NCBI GenBank assembly: GCA_030246985.1
Contig: CP107246.1
Coordinates: 1,738,282 to 1,802,281 of the forward strand
Direction: 5' to 3'
Source of the DNA: Candidatus Nitricoxidivorans perseverans
Lineage (GTDB): Bacteria; Pseudomonadota; Gammaproteobacteria; Burkholderiales; Rhodocyclaceae
Length of the DNA stretch: 64,000 nt
Below, one piece after another: positions 19,955 through 27,431 of this stretch. The notes under the pieces are model-generated. The model had not been told where the DNA came from. It made no database searches and saw only the letters and a list, made by a program, of their open reading frames with translations. The stretch's first letter is position 1. Each line of letters begins with the position of its first letter. The translations under genes were made by a program, and so were the position numbers.

Positions 19955-21655
19955 CTACTTGGCTTTCACCGTGATCGCGCTGCCATTCTCCGTGTCGGTG
20001 ACATGGATGGCGCAGGCGATGCACGGGTCGAAGGAGTGCACCGTGCGCAGCACCTCCAGCGGACGCTCGGGATCGGCGATCGGGTTGTCGGCGATGGACG
20101 CCTCGTACGGCCCCGGCTCGTCCTTGTCGTTCCTCGGACAGGCGTTCCAGGTCGAGGGCACCACGCACTGGTAGTTCTTGATCTTGCCGTCGTCGATGAC
20201 GACCCAGTGCGAGAGTACGCCGCGCGGCGCCTCGTGGTAGCCCTGACCCATGATCTCGCCCTTCGGGAAGACGGGCTTGTTGTAGGTGGCGACGTCGCCC
20301 TTGGCGATGTTGTTCACCAGCAGTTGCCACTGGTCGGCCAGCATGTCTACCTGCACCGCGCAGGAGACGGCGCGCGCGGCGTGGCGGCCGATGGTGGAGT
20401 GCATGGCGTCCAGCCCGACCTTTGTCTTGGCCAGCGCCGAGACGGTGTCGAGCGCGGCGGTGGCGTACTTCTTGGTCGGCTCGTGGCCGGCGGCCAGCAT
20501 GCACAGCACACGCGACAGCGGTCCCACCTGCGCCGGCTTGTCGTAGAAGGTCGGCGACTTCAGCCACGAGTATTTGCCGTCTTCCTTGAAGTCGGTGTAC
20601 TGCGGCTTGGTCTCGCCCTTGTAGGGATGCAGGTTCTTGGCGCCTTCGTACCAGGAGTGTTTGGTGCTCTCCTGCACGCCCTTGACCCAGTACTCGTCGT
20701 TGAAGGTCTTGATGGGCTTGAAGGCGGACAAGTCCCGGCCGGCGACATAGCCGCCGGGCAGGGCGAACTGCGTACCCCTGGTGTCCAGCGGGATGTCCGG
20801 CACGCACAGGTAGTTGGTGACGCCGGCGCCGTACTTGGTCCAGTCGGCGTAGAAGGCGCCCACCGCGGCGACGTCGATGAGGTAGACGTTCTTGACGAAG
20901 TCGGCCAGCTCGTCGATCCAGCCCTTGATGGCGAGCAGGCGTTCGACGCCGAGGGTGGAGTAGCTGTCGGTGGAGATGGCGTTGGAAACGCCGCCGACGG
21001 CGATATTCTGGATGTGCGGCGTCTTGCTGCCCAGGATGGAGACGATCTTGTTGGCCTTGCGCTGCACGTCGAGGGCCTGCAGGTAGTGCGCCACGGCGAG
21101 CAGGTTCACCTCCGGCGGCAGCTTCATCGCCGGATGGCCCCAGTAGCCGTTGGTGAAGATGCCGAGCTGACCGCCGTCGACGAAGCCCTTCAGGCGCTCC
21201 TTGACGGCGCGCATTTCGTGCTTGCCGTTCAGCTTCCACGGCGAAAGGCTTTCGGCCAGCTTCGATGTGGCGTCCGGGTCGGCCTTCAGCGCGGAGACGA
21301 CGTCCACCCAGTCGAGCGCGGAGAGGTGGTAGAAGTGCACGATGTGGTCGTGCACCGCGTGCGCCAGGATGATCAGATTGCGGATGTACTGGGCGTTGAG
21401 CGGCACCTCCATCCGCAGGGCGTTCTCCACTGCGCGCACCGAGGCGATGGCATGCACCGTGGTGCACACGCCGCAGATGCGCTGGGTGATGGCCCAGGCG
21501 TCGCGCGGGTCGCGGCCGAGCAGGATCAGCTCGACGCCGCGCCACATCTGGCCGGACGACCAGGCCTTCTTCACCTTGCCCCCATCCACCTCGCAGTCGA
21601 TGCGCAGGTGGCCCTCGATGCGGGTGATCGGATCGATCGTTATGCGTTGTCCCAT
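19955..21655 (-). CDS. hybC: Uptake NiFe-hydrogenase large subunit (Hyb type)
   Basis: 566 residues. Nickel ligands: RICGVCTTVH (59-68) and DPCIACAIH near the C-terminus, followed by VTDTENGSAITVKAK, a 15-residue extension to be cut after His551 by HoxM. Other group 1 signatures: 'ITIDPITRIEGHLRID' at the start and 'VVPSTWNACPRNDKDEPGPYE'. It is exported with HybO by the Tat system as a folded complex and oxidises H2 in the periplasm. The arrangement with a ferredoxin and an NrfD-type anchor between the two subunits (O-A-B-C) matches E. coli hydrogenase 2 (group 1c) rather than the Cupriavidus membrane-bound HoxKGZ. Confidence 0.96.
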   Translation of the reverse strand: MGQRITIDPITRIEGHLRIDCEVDGGKVKKAWSSGQMWRGVELILLGRDPRDAWAITQRICGVCTTVHAIASVRAVENALRMEVPLNAQYIRNLIILAHAVHDHIVHFYHLSALDWVDVVSALKADPDATSKLAESLSPWKLNGKHEMRAVKERLKGFVDGGQLGIFTNGYWGHPAMKLPPEVNLLAVAHYLQALDVQRKANKIVSILGSKTPHIQNIAVGGVSNAISTDSYSTLGVERLLAIKGWIDELADFVKNVYLIDVAAVGAFYADWTKYGAGVTNYLCVPDIPLDTRGTQFALPGGYVAGRDLSAFKPIKTFNDEYWVKGVQESTKHSWYEGAKNLHPYKGETKPQYTDFKEDGKYSWLKSPTFYDKPAQVGPLSRVLCMLAAGHEPTKKYATAALDTVSALAKTKVGLDAMHSTIGRHAARAVSCAVQVDMLADQWQLLVNNIAKGDVATYNKPVFPKGEIMGQGYHEAPRGVLSHWVVIDDGKIKNYQCVVPSTWNACPRNDKDEPGPYEASIADNPIADPERPLEVLRTVHSFDPCIACAIHVTDTENGSAITVKAK

Positions 21656-21670
21656 TCTTGACTCCTTTGA

Positions 21671-22828
21671 TTAGCGCGTGGCCGGCTGCGCGGCGGGCAG
21701 CACGGGGTAGTTTCTGACGATGTAGATGTAGGCCAGGATCTCGAAGGCGATGATGCCGACGGTGACCATGAGCTCGGCGAACGACGGGAAGTAGTGCCAG
21801 CCGTCGCCCGTCATGTAGCCGACGAGGAAGCCGTTGATGCGCAGGAGCATGCCCCCCAGCATCAGCAGCACCGCGCCGGTGAAGAGCTTCGCGGCGCTGC
21901 GGCGCGCCTGCTCCGTGGACAGCAGCGCCAGCGGCACGACGAAAGCTGCCGTCTCGACCCAGAACCAGAAGGCCTGCCAGGTGGCGGCGAAGGCCGTTCC
22001 AAGGGCGCCGCGGAAGACCAGGTCGAGCACCCGAACGACTACGTAGGCGGCGAGCAGCCAATACATGATCTTCGACAGCGGCGTCAGCACCTTCGTCTCC
22101 AGCGGCCGGCCGAAGCCGGCCGAGGACAGCGTCGCCTCGAAGACCACCACGGCGAAACCGAGCAGGATCGCCGTCATCAGGTAGATGACGGGCAACAGCA
22201 CGCCGGACTGCCAGAGCGGATGGATCTGCCGGCCGAAGATCACCAGCAGCGAGCCCAGCGAAGACTGGTGCATCGAGGGCAGCAGCACGCCCAGCGCGAT
22301 GAAGAAGAACAGCAGCTTGTTCAATTTCTGCTTGACGTCCTTCATGCCCCACTTCTCGAGGAAGGCCGGCGAGAACTCGATCCACATCACCACGATGTAG
22401 GCCGAGACGCAGACCGCCACCTCGAACATCACCGAGTTCACCTGGGCGTAGCCCGGCCAGAAGATGTGCCAGAAGTTCCACCAGCGGCCGAGGTCGAAGA
22501 TCACCGAGACGCCGGCCAGGGTATAGCCGAACAGGCTGGCCAGCAGCGCCGGCCGCACCAGCGGGTGGTACTGTCCTTTGTTGAAGATATAGACCAAGAG
22601 CGCCATGGCGTAGCCACCGCAGGCGAAGGCCGAACCGACGACGACGTCGTAGGCGATCCAGATGCCCCAGGGATAGCCGTCGTTGAGGTTGGTCACCGCC
22701 CCCAGGCCGTTGATGAAACGGTAAAGAAGGATGGCGGCGGCGATGGCGGCGAGCACGCCCAGCAGCAGGGTAAACGGCGTGAGCAGGTTGCCGCCGAGCG
22801 GGCGCGGCGCATGTGCGTGATCAGCCAT
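21671..22828 (-). CDS. hybB: Hydrogenase membrane anchor HybB (NrfD/PsrC family)
   Basis: 385 residues with about ten hydrophobic segments. NrfD-family sequence blocks: 'GYPWGIWIAYDVVVGSAFACGGYA', 'YNKGQYHPLVRPALL'-like region and 'LGRWWNFWHIFWPGYAQVNSVMFEVAVC'. It has no haem ligands pattern of the HoxZ/HyaC cytochrome b type. It passes electrons from HybA to quinone (and in E. coli can couple to the proton gradient). The ATG overlaps hybA by eight bases. It confirms that this enzyme is the HybOABC kind. Confidence 0.93.
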   Translation of the reverse strand: MADHAHAPRPLGGNLLTPFTLLLGVLAAIAAAILLYRFINGLGAVTNLNDGYPWGIWIAYDVVVGSAFACGGYAMALLVYIFNKGQYHPLVRPALLASLFGYTLAGVSVIFDLGRWWNFWHIFWPGYAQVNSVMFEVAVCVSAYIVVMWIEFSPAFLEKWGMKDVKQKLNKLLFFFIALGVLLPSMHQSSLGSLLVIFGRQIHPLWQSGVLLPVIYLMTAILLGFAVVVFEATLSSAGFGRPLETKVLTPLSKIMYWLLAAYVVVRVLDLVFRGALGTAFAATWQAFWFWVETAAFVVPLALLSTEQARRSAAKLFTGAVLLMLGGMLLRINGFLVGYMTGDGWHYFPSFAELMVTVGIIAFEILAYIYIVRNYPVLPAAQPATR

Positions 22829-23798
22829 GGTGGCCTCCCTCCTCGTCTTCAGGCTTGACGTTGCGCTTGGCGACGAAGGTCAGCGCCCCCAGCACGGCGA
22901 TCGGAGCGATGAGCCCGCCGTAGAGCGTGTGCTGAAGGGTCTCCGACAGCGCGGCGTCGGAACGCGGCGGCAGGTCCGGGTAGCCCAGCTTCTGGAAGGA
23001 GACGCCGGAGAGCAGCAGCATCTGCGTGCCGCCGAATTCCTTCTCGCCGTAGGTGTGGTCGAGATACTTCGCCGCCACGCCGGGATAGCTCTGGTCGGGA
23101 CCGCCCAGCCTGCCGCGCGGGAACTGGGTCTTCTCGCCCGGTTTGAGCGCCTTGCGGCGCGCGATCTCCTTGTTGATGTCGGCCACCGTGCCGTACAGCG
23201 TGGCGCCGGTCGGGCAGACCTCGGCGCAAGCGGCATACTTGCCGTCCTTGTGCCGGTGCACGCAGAGCTGGCACTTGCTGATCCGCGGCGTCGGCGAGTC
23301 GTAGGTGAAGCGCGGCACGCCGAAGGGGCAGGCCGCCACGCAGTAGCGGCAGCCGATGCAGGCGTCCTTGTCGTAGCTGACGATGCCGGTCTTCGGGTCC
23401 TTCTTCATCGCCTGGACCGGACAGGCCGAGACGCAGGACGGATCGACGCAGTGCATGCACGACTTCTTGATGAAGGCGAAGCCGTTTTCCTCGCCATCCT
23501 TCTTCTCCAGCGTGCCGTGCTTGTAAGCCTTGATGACGTTGAGCGTCTTGCCGGAGATATCCAGCGGCGTGTCCCAGTATTGATCCTGGGTGCTGAACTC
23601 GGGCGGCATGCCGTTGGCCTCCTTGCAGGCGGCGACGCAAGCCTTGCAGCCGACGCAGAGGGTGGAATCGAAGAGCAGCCCGAGCGCCTCGGGCGGCAGT
23701 GACTTGTTGTCGCGCGCCTGTGCCGGACAACTGGCCGCCCCCGTGGCGAGGGCGGCGCCCCCGGCCAGGGACGCCTTGAAGAATTTGCGCCGGTCCAT
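22821..23798 (-). CDS. hybA: Hydrogenase ferredoxin-type subunit HybA
   Basis: 325 residues from ATG 23798. The Tat signal is right at the start (MDRRKFFKASLAGGAAL). Four [4Fe-4S] motifs: 'CVGCKACVAACKEANG' (about residue 48), 'CMHCVDPSCVSACP', 'CIGCRYCVAACPFG' and 'CQLCVHRHKDGKYAACAEVCP'. A hydrophobic helix near residues 285-308 (LYGGLIAPIAVLGALTFVA) probably anchors the C-terminus. It relays electrons from HybO to HybB. It begins two bases after the hybO stop and overlaps hybB, so the four structural genes are co-translated. Confidence 0.94.
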   Translation of the reverse strand: MDRRKFFKASLAGGAALATGAASCPAQARDNKSLPPEALGLLFDSTLCVGCKACVAACKEANGMPPEFSTQDQYWDTPLDISGKTLNVIKAYKHGTLEKKDGEENGFAFIKKSCMHCVDPSCVSACPVQAMKKDPKTGIVSYDKDACIGCRYCVAACPFGVPRFTYDSPTPRISKCQLCVHRHKDGKYAACAEVCPTGATLYGTVADINKEIARRKALKPGEKTQFPRGRLGGPDQSYPGVAAKYLDHTYGEKEFGGTQMLLLSGVSFQKLGYPDLPPRSDAALSETLQHTLYGGLIAPIAVLGALTFVAKRNVKPEDEEGGHHG

Positions 23799-23800
23799 GG

Positions 23801-24940
23801 TCACTCGCCTTTCTGCCGGGGCTGGGCTTCGTCCTGCTTGCCGAGGTTCTTCGCCAGCATGGCGGCGCCGCCGGCCGCGGCGCCGGCGATGGCCGCCAGG
23901 GCCGCCGCGGAGGCGAAGCTCGTCTTGCCCTGCTGCTCGACGATGCCCGGGTAGGACGCCGGCGGGCTCATGCCCTTCAGCTGGGCTGTCGCGTGGATGG
24001 GCTTGGTGAAGCCGATGCCCTTCTCGCTGCAGCCGATGCAGGGGTGGCCGCAGGCCACCGGCCAGTTCGACTCGCCGACGTCGCCGAAGCCGATGGTCGA
24101 GCAGTTGGCGTAGGTTTCCGGGCCCTTGCAGCCGAGCTTGTAGAGGCAGTAGCCCTTGCGGTGGCCCTCGTCGCCGAACTCGAGGGCGAAGCGGCCGGCG
24201 TCGAAATGGGCGCGCCGCTCGCAGTGCTCGTGGATGATGCGGCCGTAGGCGAATTTCGGCCGGCCGAGTGGGTCGATGTCGGGCAGCTTGCCGAAGGTGA
24301 GGAAATGCACCGCCGTGGCGAGGAAATTGTAGGGGTTGGGCGGGCAACCGGGAATCGTCACCACCGGCTTGCCGAGCACGCCGGCCACGCCGCTTGCCCC
24401 GGTTGGGTTCGGGTCGGTGGAGGGCATGCCGCCCCAGGAGGCGCAGGAGCCGATGGCGATCACCGCCGCGGCGTCGGCCGCGCACTCTTTCAGCAGGTCG
24501 ACGGCCTTGTGGCCGCCGATCTTGCAGTAGATGCCATTGTCCTTGATGGGAATGGCGCCCTCGACGACCAGGATGTACTTGCCCTTGTTGGCCTTCATGG
24601 CGGACTTGCGCGCCGCCTCCGCCTGGTGGCCGGCGGCGGCCATCAGCGTCTCGTGGTAGTCGAGCGATATGACGTCGAGGATGAGTTTTTCCAGCGTCGG
24701 GTGCTCGGCGCGCAGCAGCGATTCCGAGCAGCCGGTGCATTCCTGGAAGTGCAGCCAAATCACCGACGGCCGCTTGGCCCTCTCGACGGCCTTGGCGATG
24801 GCCGCTTCGGCGCCGCTGGGCAGGCCCAGCGTGGTTGCCGTCGCGGCGCAGAACTGCATGAACTCTCGTCGGTTGATGTCGAGCCGGCTGGCCACCGTGC
24901 CGGCGGCTTCCGCCATTTCTTCGATGTGGGTTTCGCTCAT
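23801..24940 (-). CDS. hybO: Uptake NiFe-hydrogenase small subunit HybO
   Basis: 379 residues from ATG 24940. Tat signal 'NRREFMQFCAATA' (RR at 24-25). Proximal-cluster motif is 'ECTGCSES': Gly, not Cys, lies between the cluster cysteines, so the six-Cys cluster of oxygen-tolerant enzymes is absent. Further cluster residues: 'AIGSCASWGG', 'IPGCPPNPYNFL', 'HEHCERRAHFDAG', 'LGCKGPETYANC' and 'GHPCIGCSEKG'. A C-terminal hydrophobic helix (about 340-362) anchors the heterodimer. It is the first gene of the operon, with a sigma-54-like promoter about 95 bases upstream. The longer frame before ATG 24940 has no ribosome site and is rejected. Confidence 0.96.
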   Translation of the reverse strand: MSETHIEEMAEAAGTVASRLDINRREFMQFCAATATTLGLPSGAEAAIAKAVERAKRPSVIWLHFQECTGCSESLLRAEHPTLEKLILDVISLDYHETLMAAAGHQAEAARKSAMKANKGKYILVVEGAIPIKDNGIYCKIGGHKAVDLLKECAADAAAVIAIGSCASWGGMPSTDPNPTGASGVAGVLGKPVVTIPGCPPNPYNFLATAVHFLTFGKLPDIDPLGRPKFAYGRIIHEHCERRAHFDAGRFALEFGDEGHRKGYCLYKLGCKGPETYANCSTIGFGDVGESNWPVACGHPCIGCSEKGIGFTKPIHATAQLKGMSPPASYPGIVEQQGKTSFASAAALAAIAGAAAGGAAMLAKNLGKQDEAQPRQKGE

Positions 24941-24972
24941 GTCCTCGATCCTTCTAATTGATCCAATCCCCA

Positions 24973-24992
24973 TCTCCGGCTGACGCCGGAGA
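24973..24992 (-). other. Hairpin in the hyb operon leader
   Basis: TCTCCGGC-TGAC-GCCGGAGA, a perfect 8-bp stem with a 4-base loop, 33 bases before the hybO ATG. There is no T-run, so it is not a terminator. If transcription starts from the sigma-54-like element it lies in the 5' untranslated leader and could affect mRNA stability or ribosome access. Confidence 0.4.
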
Positions 24993-25030
24993 CCCCCAAA
25001 CAGCATGTTGCAAAGCGCTTCCGGGAGAAG

Positions 25031-25050
25031 ATTACAAGTTTCGTGCCTAC
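25031..25050 (-). promoter_or_regulatory. Sigma-54-like promoter of the hydrogenase operon
   Basis: The minus strand reads AGGCACG-AAAC-TTGTA against the consensus TGGCACG-N4-TTGCW. The -24 GG and the spacing are right; the first T is A and the -12 GC is GT. Transcription would begin near 25022, giving an 80-base leader. HoxA in the same island is a sigma-54 activator, which supports the call. Confidence 0.5.
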
Positions 25051-25076
25051 CCAAGGCGGCTTTCGAATGTCTTTTA

Positions 25077-25089
25077 GATCAATGCGTTG
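25077..25089. promoter_or_regulatory. IHF-like site upstream of the hyb promoter
   Basis: GATCAATGCGTTG fits the IHF consensus WATCAANNNNTTR except for the first base. It lies about 30 bases upstream of the -24 element, the place where IHF bends DNA so that a distant activator such as HoxA can touch sigma-54 polymerase. A single imperfect match, so moderate confidence. Confidence 0.4.
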
Positions 25090-25173
25090 GATGCCTGCAA
25101 CGACATGCCGGGCAAAATGGAGGGGAAAAAATGATCGCCTGGCCTGACTGACCGGAAGGGAACTTTCCAGGGC

Positions 25174-25197
25174 GGCGTCGGCCAGCTGGCCGACGCC
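25174..25197 (-). terminator. 24-base perfect palindrome after the copper-chaperone gene
   Basis: GGCGTCGGCCAG followed by its exact complement, with no spacer, five bases after the stop of the PCu(A)C gene. In RNA it would fold to a very stable hairpin (loop drawn from the centre). There is no T-run, so it may act as an intrinsic-like or 3'-stabilising structure that ends the metal-uptake operon before the hyb promoter region. Confidence 0.5.
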
Positions 25198-25202
25198 CCG
25201 AT

Positions 25203-25655
25203 TCATCGGTTCGAACCGGTCGGCGCGGGCGCGGCGAGGTCGATCACGCGGGCTCTGACCTCGATTGCCTGCGTCCTGCCGTTTTTGCCTTCCACCTTGA
25301 GCACAATGGGCAGAGCGTCGCCGGGCTTCAGTTGCCCCCTCAAGTCCATCAGCATGACGTGGGCGCCGCGAGGTGCGAGCTTCACCGGCTTGCCGGCCGG
25401 CAGGTCCAGCCTCGGGAGCGGACGCATCTTCATCACGCCGTTTTCCGTCTTCATGGCGTGAATCTCGGCCAGGCCGGCCGCTGGGCTGGCGACCGAGACT
25501 ACCGCCGCATCCTCGCTGCTCGTCACCTCCATGAACACGCCCGTCACCCGCTGGGTCGGCATGGTGCCGCGCGCCCAGGCATCCCTGACCGTGACTTCCG
25601 ACTGCGCGGCCAGGGAAAACACCGCCAGCGCGGCGGCAATAAGCGATTTTTTCAT
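25203..25655 (-). CDS. Periplasmic PCu(A)C copper chaperone
   Basis: 150 residues with a signal peptide (MKKSLIAAALAVFSLAAQSE). The Cu(I) site is perfect for the family: H66-X10-M77-X21-H99-X-M101. 'VRDAWARGTMP' near residue 22 is also typical. PCu(A)C proteins bring Cu to the CuA centre of cytochrome oxidase, often with a Sco protein, or handle copper in denitrifiers. It is the last gene of the seven-gene TonB operon (31 bases after exbD), which is the best hint that the operon imports copper. Confidence 0.92.
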   Translation of the reverse strand: MKKSLIAAALAVFSLAAQSEVTVRDAWARGTMPTQRVTGVFMEVTSSEDAAVVSVASPAAGLAEIHAMKTENGVMKMRPLPRLDLPAGKPVKLAPRGAHVMLMDLRGQLKPGDALPIVLKVEGKNGRTQAIEVRARVIDLAAPAPTGSNR

Positions 25656-25686
25656 CAGTCGTCTCCTCTCGTCGAACGGCGGAGCG

Positions 25687-26103
25687 TCATTGTGACGGAT
25701 CGGTGACGAAACCGATGCGCGTGAGTCCTGCGCGGGCGGCCATGGCCATGGTCTGCGCCACCTTTTCGTAATGGGCGTGGCGGTCGGCGCGGATGTGCAG
25801 CTCCGGCCGGGGCTGCTGCATCGCCGCCGCCGCGAAGTGCGATTCGAGTTCCGTGCGCGCCACCGGCGCCCCGTTCCAGTAGAGGGATCCGTCCTCCCGG
25901 ATGCCCAGTTCGATGTGCTCCGGCTTCGTGATGTTGGCGCTGGAGGAGGCCTTGGGCAGGTCGATCTTCACCGAGTGCGTCAGGAGCGGCGCGGTGACGA
26001 TGAAGATCACCAGCAGCACCAGCATCACGTCGACCAGCGGTACCACGTTGATGTCCGCCATCGGCCCTTGGTGGCCGCGTCCGTTGAAGCTTCCCATGGC
26101 CAT
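25687..26103 (-). CDS. exbD: ExbD-type TonB-complex subunit
   Basis: 138 residues from ATG 26103. One N-terminal helix with the essential Asp in 'DINVVPLVDVMLVLLVIFIVTAP' (Asp of PLVD), then a periplasmic domain ('VKIDLPKASSS', 'ELHIRADRHAHYEKVAQTMAMAARAGLTRIGFVTDP'). It forms the proton channel with ExbB to energise TonB. Eleven bases separate it from exbB. Together with TonB it gives the upstream receptor its own energy module. Confidence 0.93.
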   Translation of the reverse strand: MAMGSFNGRGHQGPMADINVVPLVDVMLVLLVIFIVTAPLLTHSVKIDLPKASSSANITKPEHIELGIREDGSLYWNGAPVARTELESHFAAAAMQQPRPELHIRADRHAHYEKVAQTMAMAARAGLTRIGFVTDPSQ

Positions 26104-26114
26104 GGTCGTTCTCC

Positions 26115-26807
26115 TTAGCTGGACGAGCGGTTGGTCTTGGCGCCGACCGTGGCGAGCGCGTAGAGGTCGTGCGCGAAGGCGTCGAGCTGCGCCAGCCAAA
26201 TGCGGTTGCGCCGGGAAAAGGCATTGTAGGCCAGCACCGCCGGGATCGCCACCGCCAGGCCCAGCGCGGTCATGATGAGCGCCTCGCCCACCGGGCCGGC
26301 CACCTTGTCCAGCGTGCCCTGGCCCGACAGGCCGATGGCGACGAGCGCGTGGTAGATGCCCCAGACGGTCCCAAACAGGCCAATGTAGGGCGAGGCCGAG
26401 CCCGCCGAGGCCATTACCGTGAGTCCGTATTCGATGCGCGCCGCTTCCTGGTCGATGCCGTTTCTCAGTACGCGCGTCAGGAATTCGCCGCTTCCGCCGG
26501 CGGCGAGTTTGTGCAGGCCTTGTTCGTCGCTTTCGTCCGCGGCGATGAGCGCTTGGTGCGCCAGTTCCGCGAAGGCGTTGTCCGGGGATCGCCGCGCCAG
26601 CATGTCGCGAACTTCCGAGAGCGAGCCGGCTTGCCAGAATTGCTTGAGGAAGGCGGTTACCCGCCGGCTTGAGAGCAGGTTGGCGATGCCTTTGGTGAAG
26701 ATCAGGTACCAGCTCGCCACCGAGAGCGCGAGCAGCAGCCCCAGTACGATGCGCCCGACGCCGTCGGTCTGCGTGAGAAAGTGGGCGAAGCCGAGTCCGT
26801 TTTCCAT
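26115..26807 (-). CDS. exbB: ExbB-type TonB-complex proton channel subunit
   Basis: 230 residues. One N-terminal helix ('IVLGLLLALSVASWYLIF'), a cytoplasmic stretch, and two further helices containing 'ASAGSASPYIGLFGTVWGIYHAL' and 'VAGPVGEALIMTALGLAVAIPAVLAYNAF', the MotA/TolQ/ExbB core. It assembles as a pentamer around ExbD. It lies six bases after tonB. No unusual residue was seen. Confidence 0.94.
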   Translation of the reverse strand: MENGLGFAHFLTQTDGVGRIVLGLLLALSVASWYLIFTKGIANLLSSRRVTAFLKQFWQAGSLSEVRDMLARRSPDNAFAELAHQALIAADESDEQGLHKLAAGGSGEFLTRVLRNGIDQEAARIEYGLTVMASAGSASPYIGLFGTVWGIYHALVAIGLSGQGTLDKVAGPVGEALIMTALGLAVAIPAVLAYNAFSRRNRIWLAQLDAFAHDLYALATVGAKTNRSSS

Positions 26808-26813
26808 GAGGGG

Positions 26814-27431
26814 TTACTCCAGAACGAATTTGAAGGGTTGCAATGCGACGGCGCGCACCGGCCGACCGTCGCGATGGGCCGGCGTGCAGCGCCAGCCTTG
26901 GACGGCGGCTTGCGCCGCTTCGTCGAGCCGGGGAAAGCCGCTGCCGGTGGCCACCGTCGAACGCGCGACCTGGCCCTGTTCGTCGAGTTCGACCTTCAGC
27001 ACCACGGTGCCGGTTTCGCCCAGGCGGCGGGAAACGGGGGGGTACCGGGGCGGCGTGCGCTCCGGGCAGCTGACCGATAGCTCTCCGCCGAGCGTGACCG
27101 GGCCCGCCGGCCGGGGCGGCGCGGGCGGCGCGGGCGGCGCCGCGATCACCGGCGCGGGGGGCGGGGGCGGGACCACGGGCTCGGTGGGCGAAACCACCGG
27201 CGCCTGCGCAACGAGCTGGGGCGGCGGCTCGACCGGCTTGGGCTCGGGCGGCTTCGGTTTCGGCGGCTCCGGCGGCTTCGGCGGCGGGCGCTCCGGCTCG
27301 ATGATGTTGACGAACAGCGTCGACATCTTGTCCTGCATCGGGATCAGCCGGTGCCGCCACAGCCCCCAGAGCGCCGCGCCGTGCAGCGCGATGACGAGGA
27401 CGAGGCCGGCGGCGCGCTCGGGACGAACCAT
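26814..27431 (-). CDS. tonB: TonB-like energy transducer
   Basis: 205 residues: an N-terminal helix ('AAGLVLVIALHGAALWGLW', about 7-25), a long Pro/Lys/Glu-rich periplasm-spanning region (about 50-110, with PKPPEPKPVEPPP repeats), and a C-terminal TonB domain ending 'PPRYPPVSRRLGETGTVVLKVELDEQG...WRCTPAHRDGRPVRAV...FKFVLE'. One Cys pair (Cys near 122 and Cys near 180) could form a disulfide. Its start shares one base with the receptor stop (TGATG), so receptor and TonB are made together. Confidence 0.93.
   Translation of the reverse strand: MVRPERAAGLVLVIALHGAALWGLWRHRLIPMQDKMSTLFVNIIEPERPPPKPPEPPKPKPPEPKPVEPPPQLVAQAPVVSPTEPVVPPPPPAPVIAAPPAPPAPPRPAGPVTLGGELSVSCPERTPPRYPPVSRRLGETGTVVLKVELDEQGQVARSTVATGSGFPRLDEAAQAAVQGWRCTPAHRDGRPVRAVALQPFKFVLE

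Noticed and set aside
25006-25024. Second sigma-54 candidate on the minus strand closer to hybO (CCGGAAGCGCTTTGCAA)
   Set aside because: GG and GC are separated by nine bases instead of ten, which sigma-54 does not tolerate well.
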